This document shows, in pieces, positions 9,985 through 19,799 of a stretch of DNA of 64,000 bases; position 1 is the first letter of the stretch, and each line of letters opens with the position of its first letter. The stretch lies in the NCBI RefSeq assembly GCF_019399895.1, contig NC_091879.1, positions 4,791,001 to 4,855,000 on the forward strand, read 5' to 3'. Source of the DNA: Cardiocondyla obscurior. Its lineage: Eukaryota > Arthropoda > Insecta > Hymenoptera > Formicidae. The notes under the pieces were generated by a model. It ran no database searches. It saw only the letters and a list, made by a program, of their open reading frames with translations, and was not told the origin of the DNA. The translations under genes were made by a program, and so were the position numbers.

Positions 9985-10266
9985 ATGTATCTCGCGCTGA
10001 AACATCCTCTTGACGTGTTGAACTTAACCGCGGAACAGTTGAGCATCATACCAAAGGACGTGTTACTGCACGTTTGCGGTGATTACATTCATCACGTGTG
10101 GGACAAACTTCCCGCGCACTTGACGGAAAATCCGGAGGTTCGAACCTACCGTAGGTGCCTCGAGCATTACAATCAACCCTGGCAAGAAACGCACATCGAC
10201 GGACCTGCTCCGTTAATCCGAGAGTGCGGCGAGTGTCAACGTCGTCTACCGATTCGTCGGAAGTAA
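9985..10266 (+). CDS. Small Polinton ORF leading into the PLA2/protease gene (93 aa)
   Basis: The protein starts MYLALKHPLDVLNL and contains LSIIPKDVLLHVCGDYI and a CGEC pair (CGECQRRLPIRRK) before the stop. Its family is not known to me. Its end overlaps the next reading frame: the downstream frame (VKCCGKGLL) can be entered at 10,263 by a single-base backward shift. So it may be the N-terminal domain of one longer protein, broken here by a 1-nt loss or joined by frameshifting. The first half has an F-box-like feel (IPKDVLLHVC), but this is too short to claim. Confidence 0.55.
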   Translation: MYLALKHPLDVLNLTAEQLSIIPKDVLLHVCGDYIHHVWDKLPAHLTENPEVRTYRRCLEHYNQPWQETHIDGPAPLIRECGECQRRLPIRRK

Positions 10267-11372
10267 AGTGCTGCGGCAAGGGTCTGTTGAATCGCGCGAT
10301 AAACGCCCTTCCCTTCGAACTGCACATCCCCGGTTATCAATTTTGCGGCCCGGGAACTCGATTGAAAGAGCGCACAGCGAGAGGTGATCGAGGCATCAAT
10401 CCGTTGGACGAAGCGTGTCGCGAGCACGACTTGGCGTACGCGCGAAGCAACGATCTTACGGACAGACACGCAGCGGACAGAGAACTCGCCAAGAGAGCGG
10501 GAAAACGCGTTATAGCGAGAGATTCAGGCTTACGTGAGAGAGCCGCCGCAGCAGCCGTGTGGGCTGCGATGAAAGCTAAAACGAAAATTGGCATGGGTAT
10601 GTCTACTACGACTAGGAAGAAGAGGTTGAGGACTGTGAGAAACAGAACGATTACGAAGAGGCGGAGAAGTACGATTCGCAAAAAACGCATGCTTGCAACA
10701 GCAAAGCGCGGCGGCATGCTGCGGATTATTCCGACTCTCGGCTCAGTCGGATCGCTTGTCGGTGGAGCTGCGAGTATAGCGAGAGCTGTAAATGAGAAAA
10801 GAGCTGCGCGCGCAGCAGCCGGTGGATCCGGCGTACATCTGGCCCCGTACAACGGTGGACGGGGTCTCTCTCTCAAGCCGTACAGGTACGGCAGAGGTAC
10901 GACTGTTGCGAAGAGAGGAAAAAAAAACGTCGAGAAGACGTTAAAAATGCCCACGGGTGCTACTACGAACGTGCAATTAAATCATCTGGCCAGACGTATG
11001 CGCGTTCCTTATTTCAGAGGTGTATTTATGCGCGACGCCCTACCTACGAGTGGCGCACGTACAAACGAGAGCGGTATCGTGAACCTGGATAACGTGACGG
11101 GTCCGGGGACTCACTGGGTAGCGTACGCCAAAAGGGGAGATCGCGTCGCGTACTTTGACGGCTTCGGTAATCTCCGACCGCCTGTGGAATTGGTGCGATA
11201 TCTCGGAGTCAACGTCTCATCGATAGAGTACAATCGACGATCGTATCAAACGTACGATCAGAGTATCTGCGGACAGCTGTGTCTACGTTTGACGCGATTA
11301 CGTTTAAAAACTGACGTCGCAACGCACTTTGCCTCAGTATCACTTCAAACATGTCGATCACGCTCACGTTAA
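10155..11372 (+). CDS. PLA2-like domain + basic core (mu-like) region + adenain-type cysteine protease in one ORF
   Basis: One open frame of 405 codons; the useful part starts near codon 37 (VKCCGKG). Residues ~52-120 look like the parvoviral-type phospholipase A2 fold: calcium loop FCGPGT (~63-68) and catalytic block EACREHDLAY with H91-D92. Residues ~140-260 are Arg/Lys-rich (RKKRLRTVRNRTITKRRR) with a hydrophobic stretch (LRIIPTLGSVGSLVGGAASIA), like adenoviral mu/pVI-type core peptides. Residues ~275-380 match the adenovirus-type (C5) maturation protease, with GTHWVAY (H320), YFDGFGN (D335) and DQSICGQLC (Q369, C372). The catalytic residues are all present. The true start is uncertain (see the preceding 93-aa ORF). 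It overlaps the next gene by 22 bp. Confidence 0.82.
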   Translation: MPRALQSTLARNAHRRTCSVNPRVRRVSTSSTDSSEVKCCGKGLLNRAINALPFELHIPGYQFCGPGTRLKERTARGDRGINPLDEACREHDLAYARSNDLTDRHAADRELAKRAGKRVIARDSGLRERAAAAAVWAAMKAKTKIGMGMSTTTRKKRLRTVRNRTITKRRRSTIRKKRMLATAKRGGMLRIIPTLGSVGSLVGGAASIARAVNEKRAARAAAGGSGVHLAPYNGGRGLSLKPYRYGRGTTVAKRGKKNVEKTLKMPTGATTNVQLNHLARRMRVPYFRGVFMRDALPTSGARTNESGIVNLDNVTGPGTHWVAYAKRGDRVAYFDGFGNLRPPVELVRYLGVNVSSIEYNRRSYQTYDQSICGQLCLRLTRLRLKTDVATHFASVSLQTCRSRSR

Positions 11373-12103
11373 CCGGTAGGAGCAGTGTTCTCCATTCGAG
11401 CTACTCACCGGCGTTAGATCTCAGTGATGGTGATTACGAGCTCGGTCTCACGGACTTTGCGACTTACAACACCATACCGAACGTCGATTCTACGAACAAC
11501 AAATTTTACTATGGCACGGACGGTAAAGAAATTACGATTTTTGAGGGATCGTATGAGATACAGGCCACAGACAAATTTTTGAAACATGCGATGCCGCGAC
11601 AACGCGACACCGTCGATGGTAATCGTAATGAGAAGAACGATAAGAACGATTATTTCTCGATAGCGATTCGCGCCGACTTCAACACTATGAAAAGCGAGAT
11701 CAAATCAGCGTACACGGTAAACTTTTTGAAACCAAACTCGTTGGGGCCGCTTTTGGGATTCTCGCCACACCGCGTACTGCAGCCGCGAAAATGGCACGAG
11801 TCCGACTTACCGATCAATATAATCAATCTGAATATTATCCGCATCGAATGTAACGTAACCGCGGGAGCGTACTGCAACGGCGAACGCGTGCACACGATTC
11901 ACGAGTTTTCGCCGAAAGTACCACCGGGATATAAGATCACGGAAACGCCCATGCAAGTCATTTACCTGCCGATCATCGTGCGATACGTTACGGATCTCAC
12001 GATACGCGTCACCAACCAGAACGGTCGACCGCTCGACTTTCCCGGAGAGGAGATCACCGTCAGATTGCACGTGCGACTACAACAACGACGGCCACAACGA
12101 TAA
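11351..12103 (+). CDS. Polinton minor capsid (penton-like) protein
   Basis: This 250-aa open frame begins MSITLTLTGRSSVLHSSYSP and has a beta-rich pattern with an N-terminal DGDYELGLTDFATYNTIPNV block. This is typical of the single jelly-roll minor capsid/penton proteins of Polintons and related viruses, which sit at capsid vertices. LGPLLGFSP and the C-terminal beta strands (DLTIRVTNQNGRPLDFPGEEITVRLHV) support this. It overlaps the protease frame by 22 bp, implying a shared transcript. The LTR element at 12,179 inserted 75 bp after its stop. The frame is intact. Confidence 0.85.
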   Translation: MSITLTLTGRSSVLHSSYSPALDLSDGDYELGLTDFATYNTIPNVDSTNNKFYYGTDGKEITIFEGSYEIQATDKFLKHAMPRQRDTVDGNRNEKNDKNDYFSIAIRADFNTMKSEIKSAYTVNFLKPNSLGPLLGFSPHRVLQPRKWHESDLPINIINLNIIRIECNVTAGAYCNGERVHTIHEFSPKVPPGYKITETPMQVIYLPIIVRYVTDLTIRVTNQNGRPLDFPGEEITVRLHVRLQQRRPQR

Positions 12104-12178
12104 CGTGCTATGTTAATACCAAACAAAACGACTCGCGTTACAACGATCAGTTTCGGTGCTGGTACGATCCAACAGCCT

Positions 12179-12580
12179 ATTGCACCGAGAAGGTGCTGTG
12201 GGGTCCGTTCTCCGGATAGTGTAACGGGATGTCGTTGAAATAAATATATATCTCGTTTAAGTTGCTGTAGCCTTTTTATTTCCCCTTGTCGATTTACAGC
12301 TTTCGAAGCCACGCGTATCTCTACTTCAATTTCTTAATTGCGACTGGCCGTCCGGGCCGCGGCTGCCCCTATATATCTCCTGCTGTTGCTATGTAAAAAT
12401 TCATAGCAATCAGCAGAATCGCGGGTGGCAACCGCGACTGTCCTCGGACGTCGCGTCCCGGTCGGAAATGCCGGGTTACTTTGATCGGCGGTATTCTGCC
12501 GATCAAGCTAAACGGTTGCGCGCGTGCGACATACCGGCGTTATTCCCGAGCTTCTGTTGCCAAGGGCTCGGGATATAACA
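12179..12580 (-). repeat. 3' LTR of the errantivirus-like element
   Basis: About 402 bp and almost identical to 22,428-22,829. In sense orientation it starts TGTTATATCCCGAG and ends near GGTGCAA; its outermost 1-2 bases are changed relative to the other LTR. The polypurine tract (revcomp of tccctccccc at 12,581-12,590) directly precedes it. Confidence 0.92.
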
Positions 12581-12739
12581 TCCCTCCCCCCTAGGGAGAA
12601 GAAAAAGGGTTGAGGGTTTTAATTTGCTCAAGCCTTTTTTTTTTTTTTACAAATTCCCTTTCCCTCGGGGAGAAAAAAAAGAAAAACGTTGAGACTTTAA
12701 GTATATGATACGTTTTTCTTTTTTTTTTTTTGCTGTTAA

Positions 12740-14533
12740 TTATAGTCTATTTTTGTTACAATATTTCTTTCTTATTATAGTAATAGTGATAATAATGACC
12801 GTAAGTGCGGTTAATGTTGTACTTAATCCTACGGAATACACTATTATTGTTTTTGTTTTGGACGCAATATTATTATTGTCTAAATCGGTACGTAATTTAT
12901 TTAAATCTAGGCTTAGTTGCAATAGTTCATTTTTATTTCGTACAATCGGTTCTCTTTGTATATTTTTTAACTGTGACGTAATTTTAGCAATGTTGGTTCT
13001 ATCTTTAATTGGTATCATAGTAATATTATACGTTGGTATATAAATATTAATGTCGCTTTCTCCTAGAAGGGTTTTCGATTGTATCGTGAGATCGTTCGTA
13101 CTTAATTGGCACGCGTCTCTTAGTATTATTTTACCTGATCTGATTATATTTATTTTTTTACTTGGCTTATGTTTACATCGCAGTTCAATGATTTGTGAAG
13201 ATGTGGAGTAAAGCCATGCCTGAGGTTCGTTTAGTGCTGTCCATATACTAACGTTAGATATGATATGGCGGGTTTCGCATTTCTCGGGTTGATGTCCCGG
13301 TTCGATGAGTGCTACGACTTCGCAAGGTGCGTTATCCGATACGTGGTATGTCGCGAAGCTGTTCTCGCATATAAGTTTTTTGTTGCCGCGGATACAATTG
13401 TTTATTTCATCGCGGGTTAAGCTTATATATTTATTGTTTTCTTTATCTAGCTCGATATATTCATGCGCGGTTTTGATTGTTTTAAAAATATTAGCGTGGT
13501 CATACACGGGAAACGGAATGACCGCTTTTAATTCGTAGGTCGTATCGGTAACGATTGGAAACTTGATAATGATCATGAGAGCATTGTGATCGCGATAGTG
13601 TGCGGTAATTGATATATATTTTTCGATTTGATTCCAGTTCTTTGGATTGGTATCGAACGGGAATTGTGACCCTTCAGGTAATTGAATAGTTGCGTGTAGT
13701 AGCTCTGTTATGATCTTGTCAATCGGTAATAGCCGTGTGTTAATGATACTCTTTTTAGTCCAAGAGATAAAGTCGATGGTGTCTTGTATGTCAGTCAGTA
13801 GGTCGGTCACGAGTATTCTTAATGTGTTAAGGTGTTCTGTCATCTCCATTTGCCGCGTTACTCTATTTATCTGCTGACTTAGGAGGATAGTCGCGTTCGT
13901 TAAGATGCGGTCGTGTTGCTTTAGCTTTATCTCTAACTCCTGTATATGACTTAGCGTGCCGTTTATTATTTTTAACTGATTCTTTGCCACGTGTTGGATC
14001 GTTTGCTGGTTTGCGTTTAGTAATTGTAATTGTTCTTGAATGATTTTCTCGTCGTTAGCGTTCATTATACCAAATAGAGTTTTTCCTACTGTTCCTACTA
14101 GATCTATAAGTCCTCTTCTCGCGTGACAGTTGTCGTAGGTTGAAGTTAATCTATCTAGTGCCGTAATTAATTTATTATTTTGCATGGTAATCAACATTGC
14201 TAAATAGTTACACTTATCTTTTAATAATTCGCCATTGTACGTTTCATGTAAGTTATTACAGACATTTTCTGCGTCATCGACTTTGTGTTGTAATTTCTTA
14301 AATCTAATTTCGAATTCCGCAATGTTTATTATTAAAACTAACTTCCATGTCGTGTCGGATATGTGAAGAAGTCCGTGGTCCTCATAATATAATCCGGGTT
14401 CATGAGTGAATTGTGTAACTGTGTAAGGTGAAGTTTCGATAGCGCCCTTTGCGATGGCAAAAGTTAACCTGAAATGTTTATTAGTTAAGTATATGCGCGT
14501 GTATATATATAATGCTGTCTTGAGGGTAAGCAA
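12740..14533 (-). CDS. env: Envelope glycoprotein, baculovirus-F/errantivirus Env type, full open frame
   Basis: This 597-aa uninterrupted frame would mediate membrane fusion. Seen here: a basic pair followed by a hydrophobic fusion-peptide-like stretch (CHARR/GLIDLVG, residues ~137-147), preceded by a charged region with possible coiled coil. A long helical region follows (QEQLQLLNANQQTIQHVAKNQ), then a Cys-containing ectodomain. A C-terminal membrane anchor lies at about 563-586, with a short basic tail. This is the layout of F-type Env proteins of insect errantiviruses. The N-terminal signal peptide is weak at the chosen ATG; a further upstream start or a spliced leader may supply it. No stop or frameshift interrupts it, unlike gag and pol of the same copy. 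Confidence 0.85.
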   Translation of the reverse strand: MLTLKTALYIYTRIYLTNKHFRLTFAIAKGAIETSPYTVTQFTHEPGLYYEDHGLLHISDTTWKLVLIINIAEFEIRFKKLQHKVDDAENVCNNLHETYNGELLKDKCNYLAMLITMQNNKLITALDRLTSTYDNCHARRGLIDLVGTVGKTLFGIMNANDEKIIQEQLQLLNANQQTIQHVAKNQLKIINGTLSHIQELEIKLKQHDRILTNATILLSQQINRVTRQMEMTEHLNTLRILVTDLLTDIQDTIDFISWTKKSIINTRLLPIDKIITELLHATIQLPEGSQFPFDTNPKNWNQIEKYISITAHYRDHNALMIIIKFPIVTDTTYELKAVIPFPVYDHANIFKTIKTAHEYIELDKENNKYISLTRDEINNCIRGNKKLICENSFATYHVSDNAPCEVVALIEPGHQPEKCETRHIISNVSIWTALNEPQAWLYSTSSQIIELRCKHKPSKKINIIRSGKIILRDACQLSTNDLTIQSKTLLGESDINIYIPTYNITMIPIKDRTNIAKITSQLKNIQREPIVRNKNELLQLSLDLNKLRTDLDNNNIASKTKTIIVYSVGLSTTLTALTVIIITITIIRKKYCNKNRL

Positions 14534-14616
14534 TGTGTGTGTTGCGGATCGTCTTCATCGTGGGAATGAAGGTGCTACGTCGGCTGAAGGTACGTTTTTT
14601 ATCTTTGGTATAGTGT

Positions 14617-15648
14617 TGTAACGATGCACCCCGACGGTGCATCATTCCCGGCCGACGACCCGCCGTTGCCGCCGAACCAACCAGCCGTCCGGTGAAGATC
14701 TTAGGGCGCGGGGCGCCTTAACACGCGCGGAAATAAGCGAACGAATCCGAGGGAGCCAACGGCACCGCGGCTCCTCGTTCCGGATCACGCCACGACGAAT
14801 ACCTAGCGCCGCGAGCGATAAGCACCCTACCGCGAACCCCCGGCGTCTACCCTTTTTACGTATAAAAAGGCGACGTCGGAGCTGTAAAACACCGTTCCTA
14901 TCCGTTCGCTTCCGAGCGAACACCGACTCCGACTCCGAGCAATAATCGTCACGGGGTAGAGCGAGCTCTGCCTCGACCAGGCACTCCTGGTGCTCACTCC
15001 AGTCCGTACCGTAACTACGTACTCTCCAGGCTCGAGGGGTAGAGATCGCTCTGCCTCCACCGAGTACTCTCGGTCCCGGGAGCAGTCGTAGTATCGTGCG
15101 GCATCCTCACGCTACTTTCGCGCCGTCGAGAACACCGGGGTAGAGATATCTCTACCTCGACCGAGCTATCTCGGTTGATCGACGCTTTACAGGCGCTACT
15201 CTCCTATCTTTCTCTCGTTATCACGCGTTCGCGTTTACGGAAATCTTCCGCGTCCGTCAAATAATTGTTCCGCGACGCCGCTTTAAATTTCGGGTAACGC
15301 TCTGCGTATCAACACCGCGCTCCGTCTCGCTCCCGCCGCTCGCGCCGACGACGCTCTCACTCGGCGGGGTGAACGACCGACAGCTCGGCGCCGTGTAAAT
15401 AATAAATGTAAACGCGGTTTCGTCAAACGCGTCGAGCGAACCTTGGCAATCGCAATCAAATTATCGCAGCGTAATATTTCTCACATTTGTACATTTTTCG
15501 ATACTTATAATAAACCTAATTCAAGTATTTAATTCAATCTCGAGTGCTTCTAGCGACCCTACCCACCGAATCCTGGGATCCCGACGAGCGCTCCGGGGCC
15601 AGCTCGCTAGAGCGATATTCGGTTTCCGCGACAAAACGGGTCGTTTCA
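14617..15648. mobile_element. Solo LTR between env and pol of the errantivirus (TSD gtgt)
   Basis: 1,032 bp starting TGTAACGATGCACC and ending GGTCGTTTCA, flanked by gtgt at 14,613-14,616 and 15,649-15,652. It is GC-rich with four gggtagagat/gcgag blocks around 14,950-15,170, a TATA-like tataaaa near 14,862 and aataaa near 15,510, so plus-strand orientation is likely. There is no coding capacity. Its start resembles that of the 1.4 kb LTR at 59,210. Confidence 0.82.
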
Positions 15649-15652
15649 GTGT

Positions 15653-16185
15653 TCAGTGCATGGATTATCATTACTTTCTTGGAGTTTTGATTAATCAAGA
15701 TTTTGTTCTTGGTTTTAGCGTTGGAGTCTTTCGTTTGTCTTGTCAGTAACGGTTAGTCTTTCCGTGCGGACAGTGACAAGTTAGTGACAGAGATTTTTCT
15801 AAAAAGGATTTTATATTGACAGTGCGTATTTTATCTTATATGCGTATGCTTAGTAAATTTTAATAGTGTAATTATTGTTATTAAAAAAAAAATTTTTTGT
15901 GTTTAGTGGAACCACACACATTCTTCAGCGTGTGTCGGGTATGTTACCTGGCTTTTAAGCCAGGTTTCTGCCCTTCTTGTGCCGTGATGGAGTCACGGCA
16001 CGAGATCAAATTGTTGTGGCACCGGTTGGAGCCGCGTCTAGTCATGCGGACTGATAGTGACCTCAAATATCGGGAGGTCCAGGTGGTGCCTGGAAATTTT
16101 ATAGGTGAGTACAAAAGAAAATATTTTTATTATTATTATTTTTTTTTTTTTTGTGTGTGTTATGCTTAATCGGTTGCTTTTATGC
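15653..16185. other. Unexplained segment between the solo LTR and pol; holds a plus-strand Cys-rich ORF
   Basis: On the element's own strand I see no gene here. On the plus strand, 15,897-16,169 encodes a Cys-rich start (CRVCYLAFKPGFCPSC, two CxxC pairs like a small zinc ribbon) followed by ESRHEIKLLWHRLEPR. The frame runs into ttatag/gtgagtac near 16,105, a good splice-donor match, and then into T-rich sequence. It could be exon 1 of an antisense accessory gene or remnant of another insertion. No family is recognised. Confidence 0.35.
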
Positions 16186-19125
16186 TTAATGTTCTATAAA
16201 CGCTTTTAATCTATTTGCATGTACTCTAATTATTTTTCTACCTTTCCTTATACTGTAATTAACATTATTGTGCTTATGTATTATTATGTATAGTTCTATC
16301 CATAGCGCGTCTAATTTCTTGGACCGGCCGCGTCGAACCGTTTCGTCGTAAAGTAGGACGGAATCTCCGACTCTGAACTCGCGTTTTCGGGAGTCTTTGT
16401 CATAATTTTCTTTCGCCTTTTCTTTTTCGGTTTTCGCGTGATCGTGTGCGAGAGAGTTAGAGGCCCGTAATCGGTCGCGTAATTCATTCGCGTAGTCGTC
16501 ATACGAGTATGTTTCTTTCGGCGCGGTTTTTAGTGCTGTCGGTAATGTAGCACGATGTCCATAGATGAGTTTGAAGAGGGTCAATCCGGTTGCCGTGTGC
16601 GGGGTTGTATTATATGTAAACATTGCGTATGGCAACCATTCATCCCAATCGGATTGATCTTCGTTAATGTAGTGCCGTAGATACTCGGCCAGTGTTCGAT
16701 GCAATCGTTCGAGTGCGCCGTTGGTTTGCGGATGATAAGCAGTAGTTTGAATTCTTTCGATTCGTAATAGTTTGCAGGTATTTTTAAAAATGCTGCTTGT
16801 AAAATTTGTTCTTTGGTCGGAAAGAACGTATTCCGGTATCCCGTGTTCGAAAATTATTTGAGTCACAAACGCTTTTGCTACGGTCGCGGCTTCTTGGTTT
16901 GGGATAGGAATCGCTTTACTAAATTTCGTGAGATTATCTTGGAACGTTAAAATGTATTTATTGTTACTGTTAGTTATTGGTAGCGGTCCTACTATATCTA
17001 GGGCGCATTTCTCAAACGATTTAGTCGGCGTATCGGTAATTACTAGCGGCATTTTCGTCTTCTTTGATAATTTATTTTTCTGGCACTGTTCGCATTTCTT
17101 TATGTATTCTTCTATGTCTCTTCTCATGCCTGGCCACTCATGCTGTAATCTGATGCGATGTAGTGTACGTGTGACGCCTTGGTGTCCGCCTATCGGTGTG
17201 TTGTGGTATTTGTGTATGAGCTTTGCTTTTTCTTCTGCTGAATATGTACTTTCTTCTTTTAATACGTGTACTGGAAGCTTTTCTTCTTGTTGCGGAGGGT
17301 TTCTGCTAAACGCGTCCGCGTTCGTGTTCTTCTTGCCGTCTTTGTGAACTATTTTGTAGTTATATTCCTCGAGCTTTAATCTCCATCTTATTAAGCGGGA
17401 CCCGGGATCATTTACGTTGAACAGCCAGATCAATGGTTTGTGGTCTGTTACAATTGTGAATGTTGTCCCATAGATATAGGGTCGGAAATGTTTCACCGCC
17501 CATACTATCGCGAATAGCTCCTTCTCTGTCGTACTATAGTTTCTTTCGGTCTTGTTCAGTATACGGCTTGCATATGCAATCGGATGATCCTTTCCTCTCT
17601 CCCCTTGAGAGAGGATGGCTCCGATTGCATGATCCGAGGCGTCCGTGGTAACGATAAACGGGCGCGTGAAATCAGGGTATTTGAGTATCGGCGAGGTAGT
17701 TAAGTTTTCTTTTAATATTTCGAACGCGTTTTGTTGGTCCATCTCCCATCGAAATTTTTCGTCCTTTTTTGTGAGTATTGTTAAAGGTTTCGCGATTTTT
17801 GAAAAATCTCGTATAAATTTTTGGTAATATCCGACTAGTCCGATAAACGATTGTATGTCCTTTAGTTTTTCGGTACCGGAAAATTTTTTACCGCGGAAAT
17901 TTTGGAAGGATCGGGTCGAATTCCATTTTCTGTTATTAGATGACCGAGATATAATACTTCCTTTCGTAAAAACTCGCATTTGTCCGGTTGCAATTTTAAA
18001 TTATTTTCTCGCAAACGTTTTAAAAACGGCTTCGAGTCTCTTATTATGTTCCTTTAGCGTCGATCCGTAGATGACTATATCGTCTAGATATACGAGACAC
18101 TTGATACCGTGCAGGCCCGATAAGACCAAGTTCATCATGCGCTGAAATGTAGCCGGTGCATTTTTAAGACCGAAAGGCATTCTGTTGAACTCATAATGTC
18201 CCTCGGGTGTAGAAAACGCGGTTTTCTGCTTATGTTCCTCCTTCATCTGGATTTGGTGATATCCCGATGCCAAATCCAGGGTCGTGAAATACTTCGCGTG
18301 TCCGAGCTGATCGAGTATATCGGTTATGTTCGGGATAGGGAAGGAGTCGCCTATCGTAATATCATTTAATTTTCTGAAATCGACGACTATTCTCAATTTC
18401 GGTTTTCCGGACGCGTCGGCTTTTTTGAGGACGACTAGTATTGGTGCGTTCCATTGACTCGCGCTGGTTCTTATGATTCCTTTGTCGAGCATCTTCTTTA
18501 CCTGCTCCTTTACCTCTGCTTTGTGTTTCTCGGGCAGTCGGTAAGGGCGGCAGCTAATTGGCCTACTTTCCTTTTCCGTAACAATTTCATGCGCGACGGA
18601 TTCGGTAAAGAAAAGCGGGTCGCCTTGCAATTGAAAAATATCGCAGAAGCTTTTGCAAATCCTTATTAATTCGCCTTTTTCTTCCTTATTTAAGTGGTTA
18701 ATTCTAAGTTGTTTCTTAATGCGTTCTCTTCGTTGCTGTACTGCGGCTATATCTGGCTTATCTCGTAACGTGAGCGCGCTGACTGTGCATAATTGCGTCT
18801 CCGCTTCTATATGTACTGCGGGTGTGAGGAATGGCACGGCTGTGTCTCATGTGTTTAATACGCTTATTGCACAGGTATTATTTTCAGGAGCAATTAGACA
18901 ATTGCCTATGAACACGCCGGGTTTGAGTTCATCGGCATAGATTATTTCGATTTGGTTGCTATCGGTCACGGCCTGCAGTATCGTTTCGCTTCTCGGTGGT
19001 AGCGTCGTGCGAACGTATGGCTGTAACGGGATCGCGGCGCGATTAATTATCAAGTCCGTTTTCGACGTTATATACGGTACGTTGCGCCTTAAGGAAATCC
19101 ATCCCGAGTATCCCGTCATACGCAA
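16186..19125 (-). pseudogene. pol: Errantivirus pol: reverse transcriptase, RNase H, integrase (broken)
   Basis: Reverse transcriptase blocks are RIVVDFRKLND, FTTLDLASGYHQI, FGLKNAPATFQR and the active site YLDDIVIY (~18,070-18,600). RNase H follows (TTDASDHAIGAIL, TDHKPLIWL). Integrase has its HHCC finger (ending CEQCQKNK) and DDE residues in ALDIVGPLP, LSDQRTNF and GALERLHRTL. Breaks: an in-frame TGA at 18,847 ahead of RT, and two frameshifts near 18,015 and 17,867 that bracket a ~150-bp out-of-frame block in the RT thumb/connection. The rest of RNase H and integrase is open to 16,186. Not functional as it stands. Confidence 0.9.
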
Positions 19126-19217
19126 TGGGAAATTCGTCGGGCACTACGTGCATAGTGTGCGAGATCGTGCTATCTCGCAGGTAAATTAATACACGCGTCG
19201 TTCCTATCGTTTGCGCC

Positions 19218-19790
19218 TTATAATCCGGTTACGCCAGTTAGGGCCATCGATTCGGTGTAGATCGGTGTATCGCCCTTTAGTTTCCCCACCTTAACGAGGG
19301 TAATAGCTGCACCGGTGTCTAACAAGAACGTCATCTTTCCGCCCGTGGCTTGCAATACGGGCAAAGTGACTAAGTCCAAATGACGATTCTTGTTGTCGTT
19401 CGAGATGTGTGACACCTGATAATCCCGCGCGGGCCGTGTCTCGTAACGGCGTGCTTTGTTATCTCCGCGCCTGTCGTCGTGTGTCGTTTGTCTCGCCGGT
19501 GCTCTTGCTCTTTCTTCCGGTACGGTTGAATGCACCGTGGTCGTGTGTTGATTTCGCGGGGGGACTCGGTTATCGCGTCGTGTTCCTTGCGATGACTCGT
19601 TGTCTCTTTTTAATCTACGGCATTCTTCGCGCGTATGATACGGCTTATTGCAATAGTTGCAGAACTTATCCGTTGTGCTAACTCGCGGTGTATTTTCGGC
19701 CCTGGGCAAGCCGTACCTGGGCGCGTATCTGCCGGTGCGGCACAGAAATCCCGGATGCCCCTGTCTACCGCATCTATTGCACGTTGGCAC
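19218..19790 (-). CDS. Nucleocapsid zinc knuckles and aspartic protease fragment of the errantivirus
   Basis: The frame starts with two CCHC-type knuckles (CNRCGRQGHPGFLC and CNYCNKPYHTREEC), an Arg-rich linker, then a retropepsin start (FLLDTGAAITLV, near 19,310). It belongs to gag-pro of the element. It is separated from the upstream capsid part by a frame disruption at the G-run near 19,795, and from pol by a stop (19,218) and frame change. The catalytic DTG is intact. Confidence 0.75.
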   Translation of the reverse strand: MPTCNRCGRQGHPGFLCRTGRYAPRYGLPRAENTPRVSTTDKFCNYCNKPYHTREECRRLKRDNESSQGTRRDNRVPPRNQHTTTVHSTVPEERARAPARQTTHDDRRGDNKARRYETRPARDYQVSHISNDNKNRHLDLVTLPVLQATGGKMTFLLDTGAAITLVKVGKLKGDTPIYTESMALTGVTGL

Positions 19791-19799
19791 GGGGGGGGG

